A stretch of DNA of 64,000 nucleotides from DASQMT01 sp963835735 (GCA_963835735.1 CAWIGP010000002.1:868001-932000), one strand, 5' to 3'; positions 24,863 through 33,830 are shown, counted from the first letter of the stretch. Notes: generated by a model from the letters alone, not told the origin. Program-made: numbers and translations.

Positions 24863-25354
24863 CTACGCGCCGGCGACGCGCATCGGCGCGCGCACCATGC
24901 CGGCGGCGAAGTCCGCGTACATCGCGGCGACCTCGTCGATCGTCAGGTCGCCGTCGGGGTCGTACCACGTGTGCGCGGAGCCACAAAGCGTCACGATCGC
25001 GAACGCGGTCACGCGCACGTCCGCGAAGTCGAACGTGCCGCTGCGCGCGCCGGCCTTCAGCACGGCGCGCAGCTCATCGACGTACATGCGCTTGATCGCG
25101 CGGATGCGGCGCCGGTGCTCCTCGGGCAGCCGGTTCACGCGCGTGCGCACGCCCAGCGCGATGTCGAACACCTCGGCGATCGCCGGATGCTCGAGCCGCC
25201 AGCGCACGTGGGCGGCGGCGAGCTGGCGCAGCCGGGTCAGCGGATCGCTGGCCGTTGCCTCGGACCGTACGTCATCGACGAACGCCATCAGCATGGCCTC
25301 CATCTCGAGGTACTCCTGATCGGTCCGGTCAGGCAACGGCAACGTCGCGTTCAC
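24863..25354 (-). CDS. TetR-like ligand-binding domain protein lacking a helix-turn-helix
   Basis: 163 residues beginning at a GTG with a good GGAGGAG ribosome site 6 bases upstream, so the start is well supported. The sequence resembles the C-terminal all-helical domain of TetR regulators (RLRQLAAAHVRWRLEHPAIA, LPEEHRRRIRAIKRMYVDEL, AFAIVTLCGSAHTWYDPDGD). No DNA-binding helix-turn-helix precedes it in frame. A possible promoter lies upstream (TTGACG at 25447-25442, 16-base gap, CATGAT at 25425-25420). It could be a stand-alone ligand or dimerisation partner, or a truncated regulator that gained a start. Located between hrpA and a broken AbiEi-like gene. Confidence 0.6.
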   Translation of the reverse strand: MNATLPLPDRTDQEYLEMEAMLMAFVDDVRSEATASDPLTRLRQLAAAHVRWRLEHPAIAEVFDIALGVRTRVNRLPEEHRRRIRAIKRMYVDELRAVLKAGARSGTFDFADVRVTAFAIVTLCGSAHTWYDPDGDLTIDEVAAMYADFAAGMVRAPMRVAGA

Positions 25355-25475
25355 CAGCTCTCCTCCACTCGCAGGTGCCGGCCCGGTCGCGGGTCCGGCC
25401 TTGCCGTCAGGTGGCGCGCATCATGCCATCGATGTGCTACGCGTCAAGTCCGCTTGTGTGAGGGATCGCACACGT

Positions 25476-26354
25476 TCAGCCGAGCAGGGTCTCGTGGTGC
25501 ACCTGGCGCCAGGTGAAGCGGACGACCCTGTAGCCGTGCGCCCGCAGCGTCGCGTCGCGGGCGCGGTCTGACTCGAACGCGCGCGCCGGTCTCGACGACG
25601 AGGCGCTGGTCGGGCCAGCAGAAGTCGACGGTGAAGCCGAGCAGCTCGTAGCCGCTGATCGGGCGGGGGAGCTTGGCTTTCCTGAGTGCCGGCAGCAGCG
25701 CGCGCTCGAGCTCGCTGCGGGTCGGCTCGGCATGGTCGTCTTCGCTACGCGGGATCAGCTTGAGCACCAGCGCTCGCCTCGGTCGCGCTCGCTGCCGGTG
25801 AGCTGCGTGATCGTCTGCAACGGGGTCGTCGTTTGCAGGCCTTGGTGGACGGTGACGTCGAGTCGTTTTGCCTGGTGCACTCGGAGGTTTGCGCGTCTTC
25901 TCGGCACGCGACCGGTGACCGTGACGTCGGGGAACTGCGGCATTGAGGGGATGAGCTTCCAGTGGTAGGCGGCGGTCCGGTGCGAGAGCGCCGCGCCGGG
26001 GCCGGCGGCGATCAGCGCCGCGATCATCCGGCCGCGGTCGCTCAGCGCCTCGTGGCCGACCGCGTAGACGCCCCGGTGCACGCGGATCAGCCGCCCGCTC
26101 CTCACGCGGTGCTTGATCGCGCCGCGCGTCATGCCGAGCGCGAGTAACTGCTCGACGCCGACCACGCCGGCCTGCGTCGTCGCCAGCCGAGCGACCAAAA
26201 CGTCGATCCCGGGCGCCTCACCGGCCGCCGCTCGACGTTGTGGTCCTACAGCGACCAAAACGTCGAGCGGGACCGGAATCGGGCCGGAATATCGACGTTT
26301 TGGTCGCACACGCCGACGATCCCACGCGCAGCCCGCCAAACCCGCCCAGGGCAC
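25476..26354 (-). pseudogene. AbiEi-type N-domain plus DUF559 nuclease-like protein, frame interrupted
   Basis: The first part reads ARLATTQAGVVGVEQLLALG, RGAIKHRVRSGRLIRVHRGV and YAVGHEALSDRGRMIAALIA, typical of the type IV antitoxin AbiEi N-domain found in many actinobacteria. Near 25770 the frame shifts to LKLIPRSEDDHAEPTRSELE and a DUF559 (Vsr-like) core GYELLGFTVDFCWPDQRLVV, then shifts again near 25590 to LRAHGYRVVRFTWRQV, the usual ending. So the gene is complete in content but needs two frame corrections. The true start is unclear because the 5' end runs through the repeat element at 26191-26307. Probably a nucleic-acid-binding protein of a defence or toxin-antitoxin type. Confidence 0.6.
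26191..26307. repeat. Tandem pair of long hairpins built from a 16-bp box
   Basis: The box GCGACCAAAACGTCGA occurs directly at 26191-26206 and 26251-26266, exactly 60 bases apart. Its inverted form occurs at 26292-26307 (perfect) and at 26232-26245 (TCGACGTTGTGGTC, one change, end lost). Each unit is thus a stem of 14-16 bp around a 25-base loop, and the two loops are unrelated in sequence. The element sits just past the glgA stop and within the 5' region of the AbiEi-like gene. Confidence 0.85.
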
Positions 26355-26369
26355 AAACCCATCACTCTC

Positions 26370-27563
26370 TCAATGCGCAGTTGGAACCAACGAGCGGTAG
26401 ACGGAGACAGTCTCCTCCGCGATCGCCGGCCACGCGAACGACTCCACCGCGCGAGCGCGGCCCGCGCGCCCCATCGCCGCGGCCCGCTCCGGGTCGGCCA
26501 ACAATGAGTTCACGCGCGAGGCGATGCCCGCCACGAACGCCGAAGGGTCGCGCGGCTCGATGCCGCCCGGCGTGGACTCGAACGGGACCAGCAGCCCGGT
26601 GACGCCGTCCTGGACGACCTCGACGATCCCGCCGGTCGCGGTCGCCACGACCGCGGCCTCGCACGCCATCGCCTCCAGGTTGACGATCCCGAGCGGCTCG
26701 TAGATCGACGGGCACGCGACCACCGTCGCGTGCGAGAGCAGCTGGATCAGGTCGGGCTTGGGCAGGAACTCGTCGATCCAGATCACGTTCCCGCGCTCGG
26801 CCCGCAGGCGCTCCACACGCCGCTCCACGTCGGCCTCGATCTCCGGCGTGTCTGGCGCGCCTGCGCAAAGCACGAGCTGCGCGCCCTCCGCGAACGAACG
26901 CGCGGCCTCGACGAGGTACGGCACGCCCTTCTGGCGCGTGATCCGGCCTACGAACACCACCAGAGGCCGCCCCACGTCAACGCCATGCCGCTCCAGCACG
27001 TCGGTCCCACTGACGGGCCGGTACTCGTCGGTGTCGATGCCGTTGTAGATCACGCGGACACGGTCCGACGAGACGGCCGGATACGCGGCGAGCACGTCCC
27101 GCTTCATCCCCTCCGACACGGCGATCACGGCGTCGGCGTTCTCCAGCGCGATCCGCTCACAGAAGCTCGAGAGCGCGTAGCCGCCACCGAGCTGCTCGGC
27201 CTTCCACGGCCGCAGCGGCTCGAGCGAGTGCACGGTCGCGACGTGCGGGATGTCGTAGATCAGCTTCGCCAGGTGGCCGCCGAAGTTCGCGTACCACGTG
27301 TGGCTGTGGACGACCTCCGCGTCCGAGACTCCAGCCGCCATCGTCAGGTCGATCGACATCGCCTGCAGCGCCGCGAGGTGGGGCGCGTCGCCCGCCAGCG
27401 CGTCCCACGCCCGGTGCCCGACGACGCCGTCGCGGTCGGCGCCCCACGCGTGCACGGTCAGCTGCTCGAGGCGCGCCAGCTCGCGCGCCAGGTATTCCAC
27501 GTGCACGCCGGCCCCGCCGTAGACCTCGGGCGGGTACTCGCGCGTGAGCAGTGCGACGCGCAC
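26370..27563 (-). CDS. glgA: Glycogen synthase, actinobacterial GlgA/GlgM type (GT4)
   Basis: 397 residues, GTG start at 27563 overlapping the glgC stop by one base (TAGTG). GT-B fold: the donor-site glycine loop REYPPEVYGGAGVHVEYLAR, VVHSHTWYANFGGHLAK, VVFVGRITRQKGVPYLVEAA and the retaining GT4 motif YEPLGIVNLEAMACEAAVVA. In actinobacteria this type elongates glycogen from ADP-glucose or makes maltose-1-phosphate (GlgM) for the GlgE route; motif reading alone cannot decide. Last gene of the pgm-glgC-glgA operon; the hairpin element follows. Confidence 0.9.
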   Translation of the reverse strand: MRVALLTREYPPEVYGGAGVHVEYLARELARLEQLTVHAWGADRDGVVGHRAWDALAGDAPHLAALQAMSIDLTMAAGVSDAEVVHSHTWYANFGGHLAKLIYDIPHVATVHSLEPLRPWKAEQLGGGYALSSFCERIALENADAVIAVSEGMKRDVLAAYPAVSSDRVRVIYNGIDTDEYRPVSGTDVLERHGVDVGRPLVVFVGRITRQKGVPYLVEAARSFAEGAQLVLCAGAPDTPEIEADVERRVERLRAERGNVIWIDEFLPKPDLIQLLSHATVVACPSIYEPLGIVNLEAMACEAAVVATATGGIVEVVQDGVTGLLVPFESTPGGIEPRDPSAFVAGIASRVNSLLADPERAAAMGRAGRARAVESFAWPAIAEETVSVYRSLVPTAH

Positions 27564-28789
27564 TACTCGACGACCGCGCCCTTGCCGATCACGACCACCC
27601 CGCCGTGCGACACGGTGAACCGCTCCTTGTCGCGATCCAGGTCGACCCCGACCTGCGCGCCCGGGCGGATCGAGACGTTCTTGTCGACGATCGCCCGCCG
27701 CACCACCGCGTCGCGTCCCACCTCGACCTCCGGCATCAGCACCGAGTCGTGCACGCTCGCATGCGAGTGCACGAGGACGCTCGGCGAGAGCACCGAGCGG
27801 ACCACCTCGCCGCCGGACACGACGACGCCCGCGCACACCATCGAGTCCAGCGCGTGCCCCATCCGGTCGGGATCCGCGAACACGAACTTCGCCGGCGGCA
27901 GCGGCTCCTGCCAGGTCAGGATCGGCCACTCGCGGTTGTAGAGGTTGAACACCGGGTCGACCGAGATCAGGTCCATGTGCGCCTCCCAGAACGCGTCGAG
28001 CGTGCCGACGTCGCGCCAGTAGCCGCGGTCGCGCGGCGTCGCGCCCGGGACCTCGTTCTCGGTGAAGTCGTACACGTGCGCGACGCCCTGCTCGACCAGC
28101 ATCGGGATCAGGTTGCCGCCGACGTCGTGGGCCGACGTCTCGTCCTCGGCATCGCGCGTGACCGCGTCGATCAGCACGTCGGCGCTGAACACGTAGTTGC
28201 CCATCGACGCGTACACCTGGTCGGGCGCGTCGGGCAGCCCGACCGCGTCGCGCGGCTTCTCCAGGAACGCGGCGATCCGGCGCCCGTCCGCCGCGGTCTC
28301 GATCACACCGAACTGATCGGCCAGCTCGAGCGGCGCGCGCAGCGCCGCGACCGTCACGCCCGCGCCGCTCTCGATGTGCCGGTCGACCATCTGGCTCGGG
28401 TCCATGCGATAGATGTGGTCGGCGCCGAACACGATCACGTGGTCCGGCCGCTCGTCGTTGAGCACGTTGAAGTTCTGGTAGATCGCGTCCGCCGAGCCGG
28501 CGAACCAGCGCGGCCCGCGGCGCATCTGCGCGGGCACCGTCGTCACGTAGTTGCCGAGCATCGGCGAGAGCGCCCACGTCATCGCGACGTGGCGGTCGAG
28601 CGAATGGCTCTTGTACTGGGTGAGGACGACGATCCTGCGATAGCCGGCGTTGACGAGGTTCGACAGCGCGAAGTCGATCAGCCGGTAGTTGCCGCCGAAC
28701 GGCACCGCCGGCTTGGCTCGGTCGAGGGTCAGCGGCGCGAGCCGCTTGCCCTCGCCGCCGGCGAGGACGATCGTCAGCACCCTGGCCAC
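27563..28789 (-). CDS. glgC: Glucose-1-phosphate adenylyltransferase
   Basis: 408 residues, GTG start at 28789 overlapping the pgm stop. N-terminal nucleotide-binding motif VLAGGEGKRLAPLTLDRAKP, then VPFGGNYRLIDFALSNLVNA, FGADHIYRMDPSQMV (metal-binding Asp) and GVIETAADGRRIAAFLEKP (catalytic region). The C-terminal left-handed beta-helix begins near residue 300 (repeats such as SVLVHSHASVHDSVLMPEVE). It makes ADP-glucose from glucose-1-phosphate and ATP, the committing step of bacterial glycogen synthesis. Substrate comes from Pgm encoded immediately upstream. Confidence 0.95.
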   Translation of the reverse strand: MARVLTIVLAGGEGKRLAPLTLDRAKPAVPFGGNYRLIDFALSNLVNAGYRRIVVLTQYKSHSLDRHVAMTWALSPMLGNYVTTVPAQMRRGPRWFAGSADAIYQNFNVLNDERPDHVIVFGADHIYRMDPSQMVDRHIESGAGVTVAALRAPLELADQFGVIETAADGRRIAAFLEKPRDAVGLPDAPDQVYASMGNYVFSADVLIDAVTRDAEDETSAHDVGGNLIPMLVEQGVAHVYDFTENEVPGATPRDRGYWRDVGTLDAFWEAHMDLISVDPVFNLYNREWPILTWQEPLPPAKFVFADPDRMGHALDSMVCAGVVVSGGEVVRSVLSPSVLVHSHASVHDSVLMPEVEVGRDAVVRRAIVDKNVSIRPGAQVGVDLDRDKERFTVSHGGVVVIGKGAVVE

Positions 28790-30402
28790 TACCCGAGTGC
28801 CCTTCCCACGATCTCGCGCGCCTCGGCGAGGATCCGGTCGAGCCGCTCCTCCCCGTCGAGGCTCTCGGCGTACACCTTGTAGACGTCCTCGGTGCCCGAC
28901 GGCCGCGCCGCGAACCAGCCGTGGTCGGCGACGACCTTCAGCCCGCCGATCGGCGCGCCGTTGCCCGGCGCCGTGGTCAACACCGCTTCGATCGGCTCGC
29001 CGGCCAGCTCGCCGCCCTGCACCTGCGCGGGCGAGAGCCGCATGAGCACCTCCTTCTCCTCCGGCGTCGCCGCGACGTCGGTGCGCCGGTAGACGGCGTC
29101 GCCGAAGCGCGCGGCCAGCTCCGCGTACAACGCGCCCGGGTCCTTCCCGGTCGTCGCCTTCATCTCGGCCGCCAGCAGGCACGGGATCAGGCCGTCCTTG
29201 TCGGTCGTCCACGCGCTGCCGTCGCGGCGCAGGAACGACGCGCCCGCGCTCTCCTCGCCGCCGAAGCCGAGCGTGCCGTCGAGCAGGCCGGCGACGAACC
29301 ACTTGAAGCCGACCGGCACCTCGACGAGCCGCCGGCCGAGGTCGGCCGCGACCCGGTCGATGATCGAGGAGGAGACCAGCGTCTTGCCGACGCCGACGCC
29401 GGCGCCCCAGTCGCGGTGCCCGCCGAACAGGTACGCCACGCAGGCGGCGAGGTGATGGTTCGGGTTCAGGAGGCCGGCCGACGGCGTGACGATGCCGTGC
29501 CGGTCGGCGTCGGGATCGTTCGCGACCGCGACGTCGAAGCGGTCCGCGATCTCCCGCAGCCGCGCCATCGCGTACGGCGACGAGCAGTCCATCCGGATCT
29601 TGCCGTCCCAGTCGAGCGGAACGAACCGGAACGTGGGATCGACCGCGTCGTTCACGATCTCCAGGTCGAGCCCGTGGCGCTCGCGGATCGCCTGCCAGTA
29701 CGCGACGCTCGCGCCGCCGAGCGGATCGACGCCCAGCCGGACGGCTGCGCCGCGAATCGCGTCGAGATCGATCACCGCGCCGAGGTCGTCGACGTACGCC
29801 GTGACGTAGTCGCGGCGCGTGGTGCGCGCCTGCGCGTACGGCACGCGCGGCACCTCGCCGACGCCCCGCTCGAGCAGCCGGTTGGCCTCGCGCTCGATCC
29901 AGCCGGTCACGTCGGTGTCGGCAGGCCCGCCGTGCGGCGGGTTGTACTTGAAGCCGCCGTCGCCGGGCGGGTTGTGCGACGGCGTGACCACGATCCCGTC
30001 CGCGGTCGCCGCCGCGCCGCCGCGGTTGTGCGTGAGGATCGCGTGCGAGATCACCGGCGTCGGCGTGTAACCGTCGTCCGCGTCGATCACGACGTCGACG
30101 CCGTCCGCGGCGAGCACCTCGACGATCGTGCGGAACGCCGGCTCGGACAGCGCGTGCGTGTCGCGGCCGAGGAACAGCGGACCGCCGGTGCCCTGCTCCT
30201 CCCGATAGCGGCACACCGCGACGCTGATCGCGACCACGTGCGCGTCGGTGAACGAGCCGTCGAGCGATGTACCGCGGTGCCCGGAGGTCCCGAACACGAC
30301 CGGCTCGGCGGGTGCGCGGTCGTAGTAGGCGGCGAGCAGCGCGTCGAGATCGACGAGGTCGCCGGCCTCCGGGAGCCGGCCCGCGCGTGGATCCACGCTC
30401 AC
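28789..30402 (-). CDS. pgm: Phosphoglucomutase, alpha-D-glucose specific
   Basis: 537 residues, GTG start at 30402. The phosphoserine loop VVTPSHNPPGDGGFKYNPPH, the metal loop ANDPDADRHGIV, the sugar-ring loop GGEESAGASFLRRDG and the phosphate-binding ARPSGTEDVYKVYAESL are all intact. It interconverts glucose-6-phosphate and glucose-1-phosphate. First gene of the glycogen operon and divergent from the sugar kinase gene, with only 23 bases between start codons, so the two transcription units share a control region. Confidence 0.95.
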   Translation of the reverse strand: MSVDPRAGRLPEAGDLVDLDALLAAYYDRAPAEPVVFGTSGHRGTSLDGSFTDAHVVAISVAVCRYREEQGTGGPLFLGRDTHALSEPAFRTIVEVLAADGVDVVIDADDGYTPTPVISHAILTHNRGGAAATADGIVVTPSHNPPGDGGFKYNPPHGGPADTDVTGWIEREANRLLERGVGEVPRVPYAQARTTRRDYVTAYVDDLGAVIDLDAIRGAAVRLGVDPLGGASVAYWQAIRERHGLDLEIVNDAVDPTFRFVPLDWDGKIRMDCSSPYAMARLREIADRFDVAVANDPDADRHGIVTPSAGLLNPNHHLAACVAYLFGGHRDWGAGVGVGKTLVSSSIIDRVAADLGRRLVEVPVGFKWFVAGLLDGTLGFGGEESAGASFLRRDGSAWTTDKDGLIPCLLAAEMKATTGKDPGALYAELAARFGDAVYRRTDVAATPEEKEVLMRLSPAQVQGGELAGEPIEAVLTTAPGNGAPIGGLKVVADHGWFAARPSGTEDVYKVYAESLDGEERLDRILAEAREIVGRALG

Positions 30403-30425
30403 GCGCCGAACAGTACCGTTGCGGC

Positions 30426-31358
30426 GTGGGCGGAGCGGGACTCATCGTGGTGGCCGGCGAGGCGCTGATCGACCTCGTGCCGGCCGGCGACGGGATGCTC
30501 GCCGCGCACCCCGGCGGCGGGCCGTTCAACACCGCGCGCTCGCTCGGCCGGCTCGAACGCCCGGTGTCCTACCTGGGCCGGATCTCGACCGACCGCTTCG
30601 GCGCGCAGCTGGCCGGCGAGCTGGCCGCCGACGGCGTGCGGCTCGACTCTCACGTGCGCACCGACGACCCCACGACGCTCGCGCTCGTCGAGCTCGACGC
30701 GCACGGCGTCGGGCGGTACCGCTTCTACACCGAGGGCACAGCGGCGCCGGGCCTGACCGAGGCCGATGCGCTCGCCGCGCTGCCGGACGGCGTCGAGTTC
30801 CTGCACATCGGCACGCTCGGCCTCGTGCTCGAGCCGATGGCGGCCGCGCTGGAGGCGCTCGCCGGCGCGCTCAGCGGGCGCGCGCTCGTGATGGTCGACC
30901 CGAACTGCCGTCCCGCGATCATCTCCGACCCCGCGGCATTCCGCGCCCGGCTCGCGCGCGTGCTCGCGCTCGCCGACGTCGTCAAGGTGTCCGAGGAGGA
31001 TCTCGCCTGGGTCTCGCCCGGCGTCCCGGCGACCGGTGCGGCACGGGCGCTGCTCGGCCGGGGCCCGAGGCTCGTGCTGCTCACGCTCGGCGGCGAGGGC
31101 GCGCTCGCAATCACCCGCGAGCACGAGCAGGCGCTCGCGGCGCCGCCGGTCGAGGTGGTCGACACGATCGGCGCCGGCGACGCGTTCTCCGGCGGCTGGC
31201 TGGCGTGGTGGTCCGAGCGCGGGCTCGGTCGCGCCGAGCTGGCCGACGCCGGACGCATCGGCGAGGCGACGGCGTTCGCCTGCCTCGTCGCAGCGCTCAC
31301 GTGCGCGCGCGCGGGCGCGTCACCGCCGAGGCGGGCGGAGCTCACGCTCGCGGGGTGA
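30426..31358 (+). CDS. PfkB-family sugar kinase, probably fructokinase
   Basis: 310 residues, GTG start. PfkB signature 1 (GGGPFNTARSLGRLERPVSY) and signature 2 (DTIGAGDAFSGGWLAWW, with the catalytic Asp) are intact. The N-terminus VVAGEALIDLVPAG is typical of fructokinases and 2-keto-3-deoxygluconate kinases. Divergent from pgm, which fits feeding phosphorylated hexose into the glycogen route; the exact sugar is inference. Confidence 0.85.
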   Translation: MGGAGLIVVAGEALIDLVPAGDGMLAAHPGGGPFNTARSLGRLERPVSYLGRISTDRFGAQLAGELAADGVRLDSHVRTDDPTTLALVELDAHGVGRYRFYTEGTAAPGLTEADALAALPDGVEFLHIGTLGLVLEPMAAALEALAGALSGRALVMVDPNCRPAIISDPAAFRARLARVLALADVVKVSEEDLAWVSPGVPATGAARALLGRGPRLVLLTLGGEGALAITREHEQALAAPPVEVVDTIGAGDAFSGGWLAWWSERGLGRAELADAGRIGEATAFACLVAALTCARAGASPPRRAELTLAG

Positions 31359-31418
31359 CCATGCTCATCCCTGGCGGGGGTTGATCGCGCGCCGCGGCGG
31401 TGGTCGGCTTGCACGCGT

Positions 31419-31961
31419 ATGCGCCATCCTGCCTCGGTCTCGTTCCGCGAGCAGCTCGCGGGGTTCATCGACTTCGACGAAGCCGACTACGAAGCGGCCT
31501 TCCGCGCCGGCGCGGCCGCCGGCCGGCGGCTCGAGCTCCAGCTGCAGATCACCGCCGATGACGCGGATCGGTTCGTCGCGGACCGGCGCCGTGTCGCGCG
31601 GGTCACGGGCTGGGTGCGAGGCGACGCGCTCGGCGGGCCGCTCGAAGTCGAGGACGGCGAGTTCAGCGTGCTCGCCGGCCGCCTCGGCTACCGCCTGCGC
31701 GTCCACGACGGCGCGGACCGCCCGCTCACCCTCGCCGGCTACAAGGAGCCCGTGAACGGTGTGCCGCCCGCGCTGCGGGTGCGCGTGCGGGCCGGCCACG
31801 GGGAGCAGGGCCCCGTAGTCGCGACCGGCTTGCTGCACATGCCGGGGGACGGGCTCGCCGCGCAGGTCTCGACGTTCCGCGTCTCCCCGCCGCTGCGCCT
31901 GGACACGCTCGCCCGCTTCGGCGCGCTGGTCGTCGGCGAGCACTGGGACAGGCATCGCTGA
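31419..31961 (+). CDS. Hypothetical protein resembling a beta domain found beside GMC oxidoreductases
   Basis: 180 residues, no signal or membrane helix. Patterns such as FIDFDEADYEAAFRAGAAAG, LQITADDADRFVADRRR, VRGDALGGPLEVEDGEFSVL and YRLRVHDGADRPLTLAGYKE recall a domain seen at the ends of large GMC oxidoreductase/lipase-like proteins in actinobacteria (my recollection, not searched). Here it stands alone. It may bind a lipid or sterol-like ligand, but no catalytic residues can be named. Confidence 0.6.
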   Translation: MRHPASVSFREQLAGFIDFDEADYEAAFRAGAAAGRRLELQLQITADDADRFVADRRRVARVTGWVRGDALGGPLEVEDGEFSVLAGRLGYRLRVHDGADRPLTLAGYKEPVNGVPPALRVRVRAGHGEQGPVVATGLLHMPGDGLAAQVSTFRVSPPLRLDTLARFGALVVGEHWDRHR

Positions 31962-32037
31962 ACCACCGACCAGAGCAGGGGGCGAGCATCGACCGTGGGC
32001 GGAGGTCGGGCCGCGCGGGCGCGCCGATACTGCCTCC

Positions 32038-32220
32038 ATGACCGCTCGCACTGCCGGCGCCGGGCTGTTCGGCGCGTTCGTCGGCGCCTGGATCGGGCGC
32101 GCCGCGTTCAAGTGGATCCTCGACCTCCCGGGGGAGTGGCCGCTGGTGCTGACCGTCGTCACCGCGCTGATCGGCGCGGCCATCTGCGTCGCCGGCGAAT
32201 ACGAGGAGGCCCGGCGATAG
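32038..32220 (+). CDS. Small membrane protein, unknown function
   Basis: 60 residues with two hydrophobic helices (GAGLFGAFVGAWIGRAAFKW; WPLVLTVVTALIGAAICVAG) and an acidic/basic tail. ATG at 32038; no obvious ribosome site. Convergent with the acetyltransferase gene, whose stop begins at the next base. Confidence 0.55.
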   Translation: MTARTAGAGLFGAFVGAWIGRAAFKWILDLPGEWPLVLTVVTALIGAAICVAGEYEEARR

Positions 32221-32703
32221 TCAGGGCTGCTCGACGAGCTCCATCAGGAGCCCGTCGTGCCAGCCCGCACCGTCGGCGTCGCGCTCGTAGCTCCGCATCA
32301 CGCCGACGGGCCGGAAGCCGGCCTTCTCGTACGCGCGGATCGCCGCCGCGTTGTCGGCCGCCGGGTCGATCGTGATCCGGTGGTGGCCGCGCTCGTCGAT
32401 CAGCATGCGCGCGACGCGCCGCACCGCCTCGGTGCCGATTCCGCGGCCGGAGTACGCCGGGTCGATGAAGATGTCGATGCTGGCGCTGCGGTACTTCGGA
32501 TCGGCCTCTTCCCCGTATTGGACCATGCCCGCCACGCGACCGCCGACCTCGATCGCCAGCCGCGTCACGTCCGGGTCGTCGCGCAATGGGAAGCCCTCGT
32601 CGGGCTCGTCCCACCAGCGCCGCACCGCCGGCGTCGCGTGGATCCGCAGCAGCTCCGGCACGTCGGCCTCGGCGAGCGGGCGCAGGACGAGATCGCTGGG
32701 CAC
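32221..32703 (-). CDS. GNAT N-acetyltransferase, AAC(6')-like subgroup
   Basis: 160 residues. GNAT core: LRPLAEADVPELLRIHATPA, IDIFIDPAYSGRGIGTEAVR (acetyl-CoA loop GRGIGT) and DPAADNAAAIRAYEKAGFRP. The RRWWDEPDEGFP segment and general layout resemble aminoglycoside 6'-acetyltransferases, but these are poor guides to substrate in environmental actinobacteria. GTG start at 32703. Confidence 0.8.
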   Translation of the reverse strand: MPSDLVLRPLAEADVPELLRIHATPAVRRWWDEPDEGFPLRDDPDVTRLAIEVGGRVAGMVQYGEEADPKYRSASIDIFIDPAYSGRGIGTEAVRRVARMLIDERGHHRITIDPAADNAAAIRAYEKAGFRPVGVMRSYERDADGAGWHDGLLMELVEQP

Positions 32704-32773
32704 GGCATCGACCTTAGCCAGGGCCCCGAGGCGGCGGCAGGGCTCCGTCGGGCCCGGCGACGATACTGCCCCG

Positions 32774-33394
32774 GTGCGCTACTACCCGGAGCTTCCCAGC
32801 GCGCGCCGCCGGGCGATTCTCGGCGACGTCGCCGTCGTAGCCGTCGTGGCGTTCTTCGCCTGGCTCGGGGTCACCGTGAACGACACCTTCGACGACGTCG
32901 CCAGCCTCGGCCGCGGCGTCGAGGAAGCCGGCAACTCCGTCCAGACAGGGTTCGAGGACGCCGGCGGGCTGGTCGGAAGCGTCCCGATCGTGGGCGGGTC
33001 GCTGGAGGACGCCTTCGCCGAGGTCGGCTCCCAGACCGGGGGCAACACCGCCGCGCTGGGCGAACGCGGGGCGTCCGCCGTCGAGGACACGGCGCTCCTG
33101 CTCGGCTGGGTGACGTTCGCGCTGCCCACCCTCGTCGTCATGCTCTGGGCCGTTCCGAGGCGCGTCGTGCGCGTGCGCCGACTGACCGCCGCCAGGCGCG
33201 TGCTCGGCGATGCGCAGGGCGCCGAGCGGCGGCGATTGCTCGCGATGCGCGCCGCCTTCGGACTCCCGTACGAGACGCTGCTCTCGCACACCCCTGACCC
33301 GTTCGGCGCCCTCGCCGACGGCGATTACGAGCCGCTGCTGGGCGCGCTGTTCGAGGACGCCGGCCTGCGTCTGCCCGACTCGCGACCGTCCTGA
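32774..33394 (+). CDS. Membrane protein of unknown function with two helices
   Basis: 206 residues, GTG start. Helix 1 (AILGDVAVVAVVAFFAWLGV) is near the N-terminus and helix 2 (LLLGWVTFALPTLVVMLWAV) around 110-135. Between lies an extracytoplasmic acidic/Gly-rich loop with amphipathic segments (DVASLGRGVEEAGNSVQTGF). The cytoplasmic tail is Arg-rich and ends in a helix-rich region. Such proteins are widespread in Solirubrobacterales without assigned function. A strong terminator hairpin follows. Confidence 0.65.
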   Translation: MRYYPELPSARRRAILGDVAVVAVVAFFAWLGVTVNDTFDDVASLGRGVEEAGNSVQTGFEDAGGLVGSVPIVGGSLEDAFAEVGSQTGGNTAALGERGASAVEDTALLLGWVTFALPTLVVMLWAVPRRVVRVRRLTAARRVLGDAQGAERRRLLAMRAAFGLPYETLLSHTPDPFGALADGDYEPLLGALFEDAGLRLPDSRPS

Positions 33395-33406
33395 TCGGGC
33401 TACGGC

Positions 33407-33437
33407 GGTGACCGCGGCCGCGATGGCCGCGGTCACC
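33407..33437. terminator. Perfect hairpin between converging genes
   Basis: GGTGACCGCGGCC pairs with GGCCGCGGTCACC (13 bp) around the loop GCGAT, 12 bases after one stop codon and 6 bases before the convergent one. Suited to stop transcription from both sides. Confidence 0.7.
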
Positions 33438-33442
33438 TAGAT

Positions 33443-33830
33443 TCACGCCCTCGCGGCCCGCCGGCCGGCGGGCTTGCGCATGCCGAGCGCCGCGAAGGTC
33501 ACCAACGACAGGCCCGCCGCGGCGACCGCCCCGATCGCGGCCGACACCCAATCGAAGCCGCCCGGCTGCGCCAGCGACGGTCGCGACGTCGCCCGCTGCG
33601 GGGACCTGCGTGACGGGCGCGCGCAGCTTCTCATACTCCTCGCCGGCGGACGCGGCGATCAACGACGGGGGAGGCGGCACGTCGGGCGGCGCCACGCGTG
33701 CTTCGCGAGCGGGTCCGGCCGACGGCGGGTCGGTCGGCATGGCATAGGCGATCGGCGCTGCGATCGTGGCCGCGACGACGGCGCACGTCAGCGCGCCGGC
33801 GAGCCTGGTCTTGCACGTGGTGGAGCGCAT
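33443..33830 (-). pseudogene. Exported protein with C-terminal anchor, one frameshift
   Basis: The signal peptide (LAGALTCAVVAATIAAPIAYA) and a Pro-rich spacer (VAPPDVPPPPSLIAASAGEE) read from the ATG at 33830. Near 33580 the frame changes to GGFDWVSAAIGAVAAAGLSL and a membrane helix ending in a basic tail. The FDW-x-AAIGA helix is a common C-terminal anchor in Thermoleophilia. The length of 388 bases is one over a multiple of three. Function unknown. Confidence 0.6.

Noticed and set aside
32221..32703. Aminoglycoside-resistance gene
   Set aside because: Only general AAC(6')-like GNAT features are seen; substrate cannot be deduced and resistance is not supported.
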